DNA of 64,000 nucleotides from an uncultured Opitutales bacterium. Its GTDB lineage: Bacteria > Verrucomicrobiota > Verrucomicrobiia > Opitutales > Intestinicryptomonadaceae. The translations under genes were made by a program, and so were the position numbers. Of this stretch, positions 14,980 to 22,788 are shown in pieces; within the stretch, counting starts at the first letter, position 1; each line of letters opens with the position of its first letter. The stretch is taken from the NCBI GenBank assembly GCA_944389175.1, contig CALXLK010000002.1:124001-188000 (forward strand), written 5' to 3'. A model generated the notes under the pieces. It searched no databases. It had not been told where the DNA came from and worked only from the letters and a program-made list of their open reading frames with translations.

Positions 14980-16068
14980 TCAAGCAAAGTCGGCCATGGC
15001 TTGCGACTGGGGCTTTTGGGGAGAGTCCTCGAACTTTTCCAGCGTGGCCGCATGCGGCGCGCCCCCGTCGAAATCGACAATGCAGGCTCCCCACGACAGG
15101 CCCACTCCGAACGAGCAAACGAGCGCTTTCATTCCCTTTTTTAGGCGGCCGCTTATGATGGCGTCGGCCATGGCTATTGGAATGCTGCTTCCGCCGCAGT
15201 TCCCAACGTCGTGCATTTTGAAATAAACTTTTTTCATATCCAGGCCCAGCCGCTGTGCCGCCGATACGACTATCTTCTCTCCGGCCTGGTGGAAAATGTA
15301 AAGATCTATGTCGTCCTTTGTAAGGCCGCTTTTTTTTAAAAGCGCCTCGACGGCCTGCGGAATTATTTTGAAGGCGAAGGCAAAGATTTTAAATCCGTTT
15401 ATGTAGAGATCGGCATTTGAGCGGATATTGTTGTTTTCGTCGGCTTTTTCTATGTAATCCTCGGTGGTTGGGCGGCGCCTCATGCCGGATGTCGGACAAA
15501 TCAAGTCGGCGTAGTTTTTGCCGTCCGAGCCAAAGACGAATTCTCCCACCCCCGCATTTTTGCTGTGCTCGACTATGCAGGCGCTCGCCGCGTCGGAGAA
15601 TAGGGCCGCGGCGCTCTTGTCTTTGGGGTTTATCAAGCGGGTTGGGGTATCGCCGCAGAGCAGCAGCACGCGCCGGGCCATGCCCGAGTCTATATATGCT
15701 TTTGCCGCTGAGAGCCCGTATACGAACTGGGTGCAGCCCAGATTTATGTCAAAGGCTATGACGCCCTTGCCGAGCCCGAGCCTGTCCTGGATAATGCATG
15801 CGGTTGTCGGAAGCATGTAGTCGGGGGTTTGGGTCGCGAAAATTAACATGTCTATTCCCGATTTTATTTCGGGATTTAGTATCAATTTCGCGGCCTGGCA
15901 TGCCAAGTCGGAGGCGCATTGGTTTTGACTTGCCACCCTGCGCACGAATATGCCCGAGGCTCTCGCTATTTTATCCATCACGGCGCGGCCGAAACGTTCG
16001 CACATTTGCCCGTGCGTTATTTTCCCCTCCGGCAGAGCGTACGAAATTGAGGTTATTTTGCAGGGCAT
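14980..16068 (-). CDS. Ketoacyl-ACP synthase III-like enzyme
   Basis: A 362-residue FabH-like condensing enzyme with the full Cys-His-Asn triad: Cys112 in DINLGCTQFVYG, His260 in YIFHQAGEK and Asn290 in VGNCGGSSIP. KAS III enzymes start chains from an acyl-CoA, and relatives such as DarB join two chains. It is the last gene of the exbB-exbD-tonB operon, starting 2 bases after the tonB stop. It faces the ACP/GcvT pair tail to tail. It probably supplies the starter or a condensation step for the polyene-like pathway. A general housekeeping FabH role cannot be excluded, but housekeeping fabH usually sits with fabD, fabG or plsX, none of which is present here. Confidence 0.88.
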   Translation of the reverse strand: MPCKITSISYALPEGKITHGQMCERFGRAVMDKIARASGIFVRRVASQNQCASDLACQAAKLILNPEIKSGIDMLIFATQTPDYMLPTTACIIQDRLGLGKGVIAFDINLGCTQFVYGLSAAKAYIDSGMARRVLLLCGDTPTRLINPKDKSAAALFSDAASACIVEHSKNAGVGEFVFGSDGKNYADLICPTSGMRRRPTTEDYIEKADENNNIRSNADLYINGFKIFAFAFKIIPQAVEALLKKSGLTKDDIDLYIFHQAGEKIVVSAAQRLGLDMKKVYFKMHDVGNCGGSSIPIAMADAIISGRLKKGMKALVCSFGVGLSWGACIVDFDGGAPHAATLEKFEDSPQKPQSQAMADFA

Positions 16069-16070
16069 CG

Positions 16071-16898
16071 TCAGTTAGCTCTGAAGAGGATTGTCACCGC
16101 GTGCGCCTCGTTGTCGGGCGGGGGCGGGATTGTTATGGAGTTAAACACCGCCGCGACCGACTTGTCAAAAGCCTCGTCGCCGCTTGATTCTATGATTTTT
16201 ACGCCGCTTATTTTGCCGCTTGCGCTCACTGTAAAGGATATTTTTGCCTCGAGCCCGTCGACGGATATTGTGGGTATTTTCCAGTTGCGCTTTGCCAGAA
16301 TATATATTTGCCTTTGGTAGGCGCTGAGCGCGTCGGCCATGGCCTTCATCGCCTCTTTCGAGGCGTTGACATCGGCCCTCGAGGGCGTAATAGTGGCTAT
16401 GTTGTCCAGGTTGGACGTCTGTGGCTTAAGCGACGTTATCTTCACAGGGGTGCGCGGTCTTCTTCTCCTCGAATTTGTGGGCTTCTTGGGGTTTGTCTTG
16501 CGAAATTGCTCGAACGTGATTTTTTCGGGCTTTGGGCGCGGCTTTGGTTCAACCTTCTTTGGCGCCGATTCGACCTTGTTGGGCGCGGGCTTTGGTTGCG
16601 GGATTTCAGGCGCGGGTTCGGGGAGCGGATCGGGCTCCGGAATTGGTTCGGGCTCGGGAATTTCGACGGGCTTTATATCCTGAATTTTTTCCGTCTTTAT
16701 ATCGGGCTGCGGCGTCTCCGACGGTGGCGGCGGCGTGAGCGCGGGCGCGGGGTCGACCATTTCAAAGACAACCCTGTTCTCGGCGGTTTTCTTTGGAAAT
16801 AGAAAATTGAAAAACGCATACGCGCACAATCCGAGCGCCACAACCAAGTGCAGCGCAATCGAATAGAAATAGCCGAGTTTTGTGTTGTCGGTAGCCAT
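16071..16898 (-). CDS. TonB-like energy-transducing protein
   Basis: A 275-residue protein with one N-terminal membrane anchor (YFYSIALHLVVALGLCAYAFFNFLF) and a long periplasmic Pro/Glu/Lys-rich linker (about 50-130, repeats such as PEPEPIPEPDPLPEP). A C-terminal TonB domain follows (IYILAKRNWKIP, AKISFTVSASGKISGVKIIESSGDEAFD, IPPPPD). It couples proton flow through ExbBD to outer-membrane receptors. A TolA-type role is possible, since the C-terminal domain is short and generic. Its start shares one base with the exbD stop. No TonB-dependent receptor lies in the window. Confidence 0.88.
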   Translation of the reverse strand: MATDNTKLGYFYSIALHLVVALGLCAYAFFNFLFPKKTAENRVVFEMVDPAPALTPPPPSETPQPDIKTEKIQDIKPVEIPEPEPIPEPDPLPEPAPEIPQPKPAPNKVESAPKKVEPKPRPKPEKITFEQFRKTNPKKPTNSRRRRPRTPVKITSLKPQTSNLDNIATITPSRADVNASKEAMKAMADALSAYQRQIYILAKRNWKIPTISVDGLEAKISFTVSASGKISGVKIIESSGDEAFDKSVAAVFNSITIPPPPDNEAHAVTILFRAN

Positions 16899-17308
16899 TA
16901 TTTGACTTCCGTATCAAGGTGCAATTTTGTCAGATTGTTGCGCTTGATGGCGTCCAACACGTCGATTACCTCCTGGTAGCGCAGAGACCGGTCGGCCCTG
17001 AGGCTTATCGCAGGCGGGTCCTTCTCGTTTGCGAGTATGCCCAGCAGCCTGTTGAGCTCTTCCAACGTCACGGGCTGCCTTCCCCAGAATATTTGGGAGT
17101 CCTTGTTGATTGATATCACCTGAAACTTTATGTCGGGCCGTTCGCTGGCCGAGTTTTTGTCCTGGGTGGGCAGCGATATCGGAATAGTCTGCTCCAACAG
17201 CGGAGTGCTTATCATAAAAATAATAAGCAGAGAAAAAGCCAAGTCCATCAGCGGCGATATGTTGACCTCTGTGTTGGGATTTAGCCAGGCCTTGTGCTTG
17301 ATTCTCAT
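16898..17308 (-). CDS. exbD: ExbD/TolR-family biopolymer transport protein
   Basis: A 136-residue protein with a cytoplasmic N-terminus, one membrane helix containing the proton-relay aspartate (NISPLMDLAFSLLIIFMIS) and a periplasmic domain ending in SLRADRSLRYQEVIDVLDAIKRNN. This is normal ExbD/TolR length and pattern. It overlaps exbB by 4 bases and tonB by 1 base, so the stator, channel and TonB are made together. Confidence 0.93.
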   Translation of the reverse strand: MRIKHKAWLNPNTEVNISPLMDLAFSLLIIFMISTPLLEQTIPISLPTQDKNSASERPDIKFQVISINKDSQIFWGRQPVTLEELNRLLGILANEKDPPAISLRADRSLRYQEVIDVLDAIKRNNLTKLHLDTEVK

Positions 17309-18234
17309 TCTTCGTCAAAGTTTGATATTTCCTCCGAGTCGTCGTCCAGGCTAAAATCTAAAATTTTATCGCCGGAGTCGCTTGCATTTTCGGCGGCCGG
17401 AGCGCCGGCATTGAAGGCGTTGGCCAAGCCTGCCTGTTTGCCGATAGAGTCGTTGGAGGACCAGAATTGCCTGTTGTCGACAGCCGCCTTCTCGGGCTTG
17501 ACCTCGCGCCTTCTTTCTGTTTCCGCCTGGTAGTTGGCTGCAAACTCGATTTCTATCCTGTCAGAAAGCGCCGTCGCAAAATTTTCTATTTCGACGCCCA
17601 TCTTTCGGATTTGCGTGGTAAGGAAATTGAAGCCAAAAACCGAGGGAATAGCCACGAGCAATCCCGCCACTGTCGTCAGCAGCGAGCCTGCCACGCCGGG
17701 GGCTAGCTGCTGCAGTGTGACCGACGTTTGCTGGCTCATGGAACCGAAACAGTCCATAACGCCCCAGACCGTACCCAGCAGGCCCATAAAAGGGGCGCCG
17801 CTTATGATTGTCCCAAGCAGCGTCATTTTTTGCTCGTATTTTGCAGTCTCTCTCGACATCGCCCGCAACAGGGCGTTTTCAACCATCGCCGTTCGCATGG
17901 CCGAATTCGCGCGCGAGGCCACGTCCATGTGTCCGATAGTAGTCATTGCCTCTTTAAGCAGTTTTGCAAATGGGCTCTGCGAAGATTTCGTCTCGGAGAG
18001 CGCTTCCGCCAAAGAGGCGCATTGCGATATTTTCCTGCGGGCTTTAGTGTTTAGGTCTTCAATGGTGGTGAGGTCTATGTATTTGCAAAACATAACTCCC
18101 CATGCCACTACGCTAAAAAGCATTAAAATAACAACTATTACCTGTCCGGCAAAGTTGGATTGCAGAAAATAATCGGTAATTGACGAGGCCACGAAATTAC
18201 CGCCTAGGGCGACATCTATAAAAAGGGAATCCAT
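17305..18234 (-). CDS. exbB: ExbB/TolQ/MotA-family proton channel protein
   Basis: A 309-residue protein with three membrane helices: one near the N-terminus (QVIVVILMLFSVVAWGVMF) and two in the MotA/TolQ/ExbB domain (TLLGTIISGAPFMGLLGTVWGVMDCF and LAPGVAGSLLTTVAGLLVAIPSVFGFNF). An extra hydrophilic tail of about 70 residues follows the last helix, rich in Asp, Glu and Ser (SLDDDSEEISNFDEE), longer than in most ExbB proteins. It is the first gene of the exbB-exbD-tonB-KAS III operon. The upstream region has a palindrome and a direct repeat that look regulatory. Confidence 0.92.
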   Translation of the reverse strand: MDSLFIDVALGGNFVASSITDYFLQSNFAGQVIVVILMLFSVVAWGVMFCKYIDLTTIEDLNTKARRKISQCASLAEALSETKSSQSPFAKLLKEAMTTIGHMDVASRANSAMRTAMVENALLRAMSRETAKYEQKMTLLGTIISGAPFMGLLGTVWGVMDCFGSMSQQTSVTLQQLAPGVAGSLLTTVAGLLVAIPSVFGFNFLTTQIRKMGVEIENFATALSDRIEIEFAANYQAETERRREVKPEKAAVDNRQFWSSNDSIGKQAGLANAFNAGAPAAENASDSGDKILDFSLDDDSEEISNFDEE

Positions 18235-18309
18235 GGCCTAAATATATATTCAAACGACGCTTCAAAAAGCGAGTTTTTTTTAGATTATTTTAATTCTTTT
18301 TTTTCGTGA

Positions 18310-18325
18310 TTGTTGCGCGCAACAA
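18310..18325. promoter_or_regulatory. Perfect 16-base palindrome upstream of exbB
   Basis: TTGTTGCGCGCAACAA is a perfect palindrome 76 bases before the exbB start codon. It has no loop and no T-run suited to termination, so an operator is more likely. Its binding protein is unknown. Confidence 0.5.
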
Positions 18326-18335
18326 ACTTTTACGC

Positions 18336-18371
18336 TTTTGATCGAAAGATTTTAACTTTTTGATCGAAAGA
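18336..18371. promoter_or_regulatory. Direct repeat of TTTTGATCGAAAGA upstream of exbB
   Basis: The 14-mer TTTTGATCGAAAGA occurs at 18336-18349 and 18358-18371, 22 bases start to start, close to two helical turns. Each copy contains the palindromic core TTTTGATCGAAA (near-symmetric around GATC). It lies between the zupT stop and exbB and probably controls the exbB operon. A metal or redox regulator is a guess. Confidence 0.5.
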
Positions 18372-18418
18372 ATCTTTTTTTGTGGAAAGCAAGCGTTGGT
18401 TCCGCGCGCATCAAATCC

Positions 18419-19225
18419 TTACAGCAGCCACGCTCCCGCGACGAGCCCCATGCCCGCAAAGACGCCTATTATTGTGGCGTGTTGGGTATCGTGTTCGCGC
18501 GCCATGGGCAGAAGTTCGTCGAGGGCTATATACACCATCAAGCCTCCAGTCGCCGCCATGCACGCGCCCGTAATTGCAGGCGTAAAGAGCCACCCCAGGG
18601 CAAAGAATGCTATGAGCGCCCCGGCGGGTTCTGCCAGCCCCGAAAATGACGCCCACAAAAAGGCCTTTTTCTTGCTGCCAGTGGAATTATACACGGGAAG
18701 CGCCACTGCTATTCCTTCGGGGATGTTGTGCAAGAGTATTGCCAGGGCGAAGGCAATTCCCGAACGGGTATCTTCAAGAGTCGTAAAAAACACCGATATG
18801 CCTTCGGGAAAGTTGTGTATGGAGAGCGCTATAGCGGCCATGAGGGCGGTTTTCATAGCCTTGCCTCCGGTTGCCTTGGCTTTCTTTTCGGGGCAGTCTG
18901 CGCACTTTTCGATGGTCTGGGCATCTATGTGCTCGGGTACGAGGGCATCTATCGCCCACGCTATTGCCGCACCGGCAAAGAACGAGGCGTACACGGCCAG
19001 CTCGGCCCTTTCCGGAAGCTCTTTTGAAATTATTTGCATCGAGGATGGCAAAATGCCCATAAAAGAGACAAATATCATCACGCCCGCCGAAAAGCTCATG
19101 GCAAGCGCCATTTTTGCCATGTCCTTTTTGCCGACAAAAAACGCCGCGGCTGCGCCGATCGACGTCGAAATTCCGGCGATAAAGGTTACGGTAAATGCGA
19201 GTGTAGGGTCTGCTTGGATATCCAT
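18419..19225 (-). CDS. zupT: ZIP-family divalent metal transporter
   Basis: A 268-residue inner-membrane protein with about eight helices. Helix IV carries HNFPEGISVFF and helix V HNIPEGIAVALP, the paired His/Asn/Glu motifs that form the binuclear metal site of ZIP transporters; EPAGAL follows. A His- and Cys-bearing cytoplasmic loop lies between helices III and IV (CADCPEKK). It probably imports zinc, iron or manganese. It is oriented toward the exbB operon but separated by 184 bases holding likely regulatory elements, so it is probably transcribed alone. The symbol rests on family membership; substrate specificity is not shown. Confidence 0.9.
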   Translation of the reverse strand: MDIQADPTLAFTVTFIAGISTSIGAAAAFFVGKKDMAKMALAMSFSAGVMIFVSFMGILPSSMQIISKELPERAELAVYASFFAGAAIAWAIDALVPEHIDAQTIEKCADCPEKKAKATGGKAMKTALMAAIALSIHNFPEGISVFFTTLEDTRSGIAFALAILLHNIPEGIAVALPVYNSTGSKKKAFLWASFSGLAEPAGALIAFFALGWLFTPAITGACMAATGGLMVYIALDELLPMAREHDTQHATIIGVFAGMGLVAGAWLL

Positions 19226-19346
19226 AGTTGTTGCTAGCGCATCCTTTCTTTTCGCGGAAAGTTCTCAAAAGCGCACCAAATTTTGGGCGATTCGCCTTGC
19301 CTTATGCGTGATTTTTATGTGTGCGGGGCAAATCTTGACTGTTTGT

Positions 19347-19366
19347 TTGCCGCGGGCAAGTTTTTT
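19347..19366 (+). terminator. Short hairpin plus T-run between divergent genes
   Basis: TTGCC-GCG-GGCAA followed by GTTTTTT, reading on the plus strand toward the ArnT-like gene. No upstream plus-strand gene needs termination here. It may be a leader attenuator or chance. Confidence 0.3.
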
Positions 19367-19442
19367 GTTAGGGGAAAGTCAATAAAAGGCAATAGAGCAA
19401 AAAATGCTTTACAGCCTGAAAGCGGGTATATCTAATGGCGCA

Positions 19443-21218
19443 ATGGAAAAGACAAACCGTTATTGGTTTAAAGACCTTTTTATAATTTTTGTCTCGGGCG
19501 CGCTACTTTTTTTGGGGTTTGCCTTTGCCCGTCCGCTCGCGAATCCCGACGAGGGCAGATATGTAGAAATTCCCCGGGAGATGATAGCCTCGGGCGACTA
19601 TGTAACCCCCAAGCTAAACGGCTTGCCCTACTTTTACAAGCCGCCGCTTTTTTACTGGATGCAATGCGCCTCCATAAAAATGTTCGGCTATAACAGGACG
19701 TCTTTGAGACTGGCCTCGTCGCTTATGGCGGTGGTCGGGCTGTGCCTGACATATGCGGCCGCGCGTTCCCTGTACGGGAGGCGGGCCGGATGGTTTTCGG
19801 CCTGCGTGTTGGCAACGTCGGTTTTATACTATGTAATGGGGCTTATTGTTACGCTCGACATGGCCGTGGCGGTCTTTATATCGGGAGCGTTGTTTTCGTT
19901 CATTGTAGCCGTAAAAAAAAGCGGCATTTTCCGAAGCGTCCTGTTTGCGATGTTTTTTGTGTTTATGGGGCTTGCCGTCATGACGAAGGGCGTCATAGGC
20001 GTTTTAATTCCCTGCGCAGTAGTCTTCCTCTATGTGGCAAGCGGCGGCGTTTCCGGCGTGGCCGATTTTTTCAGAAAAATCGGCCGGCGCGACTGGCTTT
20101 TCATATTGCTTGGAATTCTCGCATTCTTTGCAATAACAGTGCCGTGGCACGTTTTGGTGTCGATTGCAAACCCGTCGATGCCCGGTTCGGAAGGCCTCTT
20201 TTCAAAAAATCCCCAAGGACAGGGCTTTTTTTGGTACTACTTTATACACGAGCACATATTGCGCTATATAGACCCCTCTACGAGCATGCGCCAGGAGCCG
20301 TTCTGGTACTTTCTGGTTTTAGCGCCCGTAGGGGCCTTGCCGTGGATTTTGCTTTTGCCCAGGGTCGTTAAAAATACGCTTTCTGGCGGGCAGGTCGATA
20401 CGCGCCAGTGCCGCAACGACTTCTGGTTCATGGCCCTTTGGATTGGATTTGTCGTGATCTTTTTCTCGCTTTCAAGTTCAAAACTCGTCCCCTACATAAC
20501 CCCGATTTACCCGGCGTTTGCTTTTATGTTGGGCGTTTGGGGGGCAAAGGCCTGGGACGAGCGCGAGCGCCTAAATATAAAGGTAGAAAATTATATACTT
20601 TCGGTGGCCGGCATTATCGGCGCAATCGCCCTGGTGGTGGCTTTCTTCGTGCTTAAAAGAAAGCCCATAGACGACGACGTCATAGCATTTGCCTGGTATT
20701 CGGTTTTCATAACGGCGATAATTCTTGCCGCCATATCCGTAATTGCCCTTAGATACGCCTCCAACGACAATTCGAAATTTTGGAAAATCGCCGTTTGCGG
20801 TGTGGCGTTTTTGATGCTTACAATCAACATAAACGCCCCAATGGGACAGCGCATGTGCAGCGAATCGGCGGCCGATTTCGTCAAGGCCAACGGTGCGGAG
20901 GCTCCGCTTGCGATTGCCTTCGATTACGGCCACTTCCAGGATTTCCCGGTTTACATGAACGGGCTTGTCATGCTAATAGGCGAGCCTCCGATAGAACAGC
21001 AGTTCGGCTGGATGATTGAGGGAGACCGCCATAAGAACAGAATTTTCCCGGACTACAAGTCGCTTGAGGCGGCTCTAAAAAAGCACGGAAAAATATGGGC
21101 GCTTATTATGGACAGGGACGTTCCGAGACTTCAAAAGATGGGGCCGCTAAATACAAAGACAATTTACAAAAACAAGCGCGTCATGCTTGTTGAAATATCG
21201 CTTAAAGATGCAAGATAA
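19443..21218 (+). CDS. ArnT/PMT-like membrane glycosyltransferase
   Basis: A 591-residue polytopic protein of the dolichyl-phosphate-mannose mannosyltransferase/ArnT superfamily (GT83-like). The first periplasmic loop has the acidic catalytic motif NPDEGRYVEIPREM followed by YKPPLFYW, and at least ten hydrophobic segments follow. Such enzymes move a sugar from an undecaprenyl-phosphate donor to lipid A, a protein or another envelope glycan. I prefer the ATG at 19443 (MEKTNRYWF); an ATG at 19404 adds 13 residues, and neither has a clear ribosome binding site. It starts a three-gene overlapping unit with the VC0807-like gene and the binding-protein gene. No arn pathway genes are near, so the sugar is unknown. 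Confidence 0.87.
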   Translation: MEKTNRYWFKDLFIIFVSGALLFLGFAFARPLANPDEGRYVEIPREMIASGDYVTPKLNGLPYFYKPPLFYWMQCASIKMFGYNRTSLRLASSLMAVVGLCLTYAAARSLYGRRAGWFSACVLATSVLYYVMGLIVTLDMAVAVFISGALFSFIVAVKKSGIFRSVLFAMFFVFMGLAVMTKGVIGVLIPCAVVFLYVASGGVSGVADFFRKIGRRDWLFILLGILAFFAITVPWHVLVSIANPSMPGSEGLFSKNPQGQGFFWYYFIHEHILRYIDPSTSMRQEPFWYFLVLAPVGALPWILLLPRVVKNTLSGGQVDTRQCRNDFWFMALWIGFVVIFFSLSSSKLVPYITPIYPAFAFMLGVWGAKAWDERERLNIKVENYILSVAGIIGAIALVVAFFVLKRKPIDDDVIAFAWYSVFITAIILAAISVIALRYASNDNSKFWKIAVCGVAFLMLTININAPMGQRMCSESAADFVKANGAEAPLAIAFDYGHFQDFPVYMNGLVMLIGEPPIEQQFGWMIEGDRHKNRIFPDYKSLEAALKKHGKIWALIMDRDVPRLQKMGPLNTKTIYKNKRVMLVEISLKDAR

Positions 21219-21924
21219 GGCTGAGAATTTCTGGCTAAACATAGGCTTTAACATTGTAGCGCCGAGTTTGTTGCTCATAAAAGGCAAGGCGCTGTTGGCG
21301 CATATCATGCCGGATTTTGCCTCCGGCGCCGATGCCGACTTTTGGATTTTTGTGGCGGCGATACTGTTTCCGCTTGCATACGGAGTGTACGATTTTGCCT
21401 CGAGGCGGAAGTGGAATATATTTTCCGTAATCGGCTTTATAAGCGTGCTTCTGACGGGCGGGGTCGGCTTGCTGAGCCTGTCTAGGGAATGGATGATAGT
21501 AAAGGAGGGGTCCGTTCCCCTGGTTCTCGGCCTTGCGGTGCTGCTTACGGCGTACACGCGTAGGCCGCTTGCAAAGATGCTAATTCTCAACGATTCCGTA
21601 TTCGACGTAAAGCGCCTCGAGGCGGCCATAGAAAGCCGCGGGACGCAGGGGCTATTCGAATCGAAGATGAGAAAGACAACCTACATCATAGCGGCCTCCT
21701 TTCTCTTGAGTTCCGCGCTCAACTTCGCCCTTGCCTCGTACATATTCAGAAGTCCCGCCGGAACGGCCGAATTTAACGAGGAATTGGGCACCATGACGGC
21801 CTTGTCCTTCCCGGTGATAGCCCTCCCGACAATGGTAGTTTTCATAGCGGCCATGATGTATTTCTTCAAGGCTCTCGACGCCATTTCGGGGCTTAAATTC
21901 GAGGAGATAGTAAGGCAGAAATGA
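21208..21924 (+). CDS. VC0807-like integral membrane protein, function unknown
   Basis: A 238-residue protein with about six membrane helices (NIVAPSLLLIKG, FWIFVAAILFPLAYGVYDF, NIFSVIGFISVLLTGGVGLLSL and others) and a pattern like TRRPLAKMLI. This resembles the VC0807 family of small membrane proteins related to septation protein A. The start at ATG 21208 overlaps the ArnT-like gene by 11 bases; longer frames begin at a TTG inside that gene and are unlikely. It overlaps the next gene by 4 bases (ATGA). Its biochemical role is not known. Confidence 0.75.
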   Translation: MQDKAENFWLNIGFNIVAPSLLLIKGKALLAHIMPDFASGADADFWIFVAAILFPLAYGVYDFASRRKWNIFSVIGFISVLLTGGVGLLSLSREWMIVKEGSVPLVLGLAVLLTAYTRRPLAKMLILNDSVFDVKRLEAAIESRGTQGLFESKMRKTTYIIAASFLLSSALNFALASYIFRSPAGTAEFNEELGTMTALSFPVIALPTMVVFIAAMMYFFKALDAISGLKFEEIVRQK

Positions 21925-22766
21925 GGCGCATTGCCGCAGTCGTGTTTCTGCTTTGCCTCTCGTTGATTTCGGCGGGCGCCCAGGTGGAAATAATCGACGG
22001 CAAGGGCAGAAAAGTGCAAATACCCAAAAACCCGACCGCCGTTACGATTACGCCCGTTGCCACTGACTTCGTTTTCAGTGTGGGCGCGGGGGATAACTTA
22101 TTGGCGGTTTCGTCTTTTAGCCCGACGCATGGCAGGAATTTGCCCCAGGTGGGTTCCGTATTCGGGCTCGACTTTGAAAAAGTTGTAGCCTTAAATCCCG
22201 ATGTCGTCATTTCCGGGCTTGTTTCCGACGACTTCATACGCGCGCGCCTCGAGCGCTGCGGCGTCAAGTTTGTTTATCTGCACGGGGAGGGTCTTGATAA
22301 TATCGAAAAGAACATAAGGCTCGTGGGGAAAATATTCGGCCGCGACGCCGAGGCCGGCAAAATTGCCGACGATTTTGTTCTCCGCACAAAGCCCGTCGAA
22401 ACGAAGAAGCCCAAAAGGGCCCTGTTTATATTTTCGAGCGTTGCGGCGGGCAGGGGCTCGTATGTTTCAGACCTGATGAGCCGCTGCGGATTTGAAAATT
22501 GCGCCGAAGAAGCAAACACGCAGTGGCCGGTGCTCCAGAGGGAATTTGTGGTCAAGGCAAATCCGGAAGTCTTGTTTGTGGCGTTTATGAATCCCGAAGA
22601 TAAGGCCGGGGCGCTGGAGCGCTTGAGGTCGGACATCGCATGGAGGGCCACCGACGCGGTGATAAAAAATAATATTTACTTTGTCGATGCCGCCGACATA
22701 ATTCTCCCTTCGGCGAGGGTTGTCAATGCAGTCGATACATTCATGAGAGCCTTTAGAGCCAAGTAG
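21921..22766 (+). CDS. Periplasmic binding protein of the iron-siderophore/cobalamin (BtuF-like) type
   Basis: A 281-residue protein with a signal peptide (RRIAAVVFLLCLSLISAGAQ). The class III periplasmic binding fold shows in EIIDGKGRKVQIPKNP, VTITPVATDFVFSVGAGDNLLAVS, PQVGSVFGLDFEKVVALNPDVVI and a long linker helix. Such proteins deliver iron complexes, haem or vitamin B12 to an ABC importer. No permease or ATPase lies alongside, so it either serves a distant importer or has another role. It is translationally coupled (ATGA) to the VC0807-like gene. Confidence 0.85.
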   Translation: MRRIAAVVFLLCLSLISAGAQVEIIDGKGRKVQIPKNPTAVTITPVATDFVFSVGAGDNLLAVSSFSPTHGRNLPQVGSVFGLDFEKVVALNPDVVISGLVSDDFIRARLERCGVKFVYLHGEGLDNIEKNIRLVGKIFGRDAEAGKIADDFVLRTKPVETKKPKRALFIFSSVAAGRGSYVSDLMSRCGFENCAEEANTQWPVLQREFVVKANPEVLFVAFMNPEDKAGALERLRSDIAWRATDAVIKNNIYFVDAADIILPSARVVNAVDTFMRAFRAK

Positions 22767-22788
22767 AAGTTTTATATCTGGGCGCGCA

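Noticed and set aside
3534..16068. A complete, standard aryl-polyene cluster
   Set aside because: The reductase, dehydratase, thioesterase and starter-activating genes are absent, so I describe it only as aryl-polyene-like.
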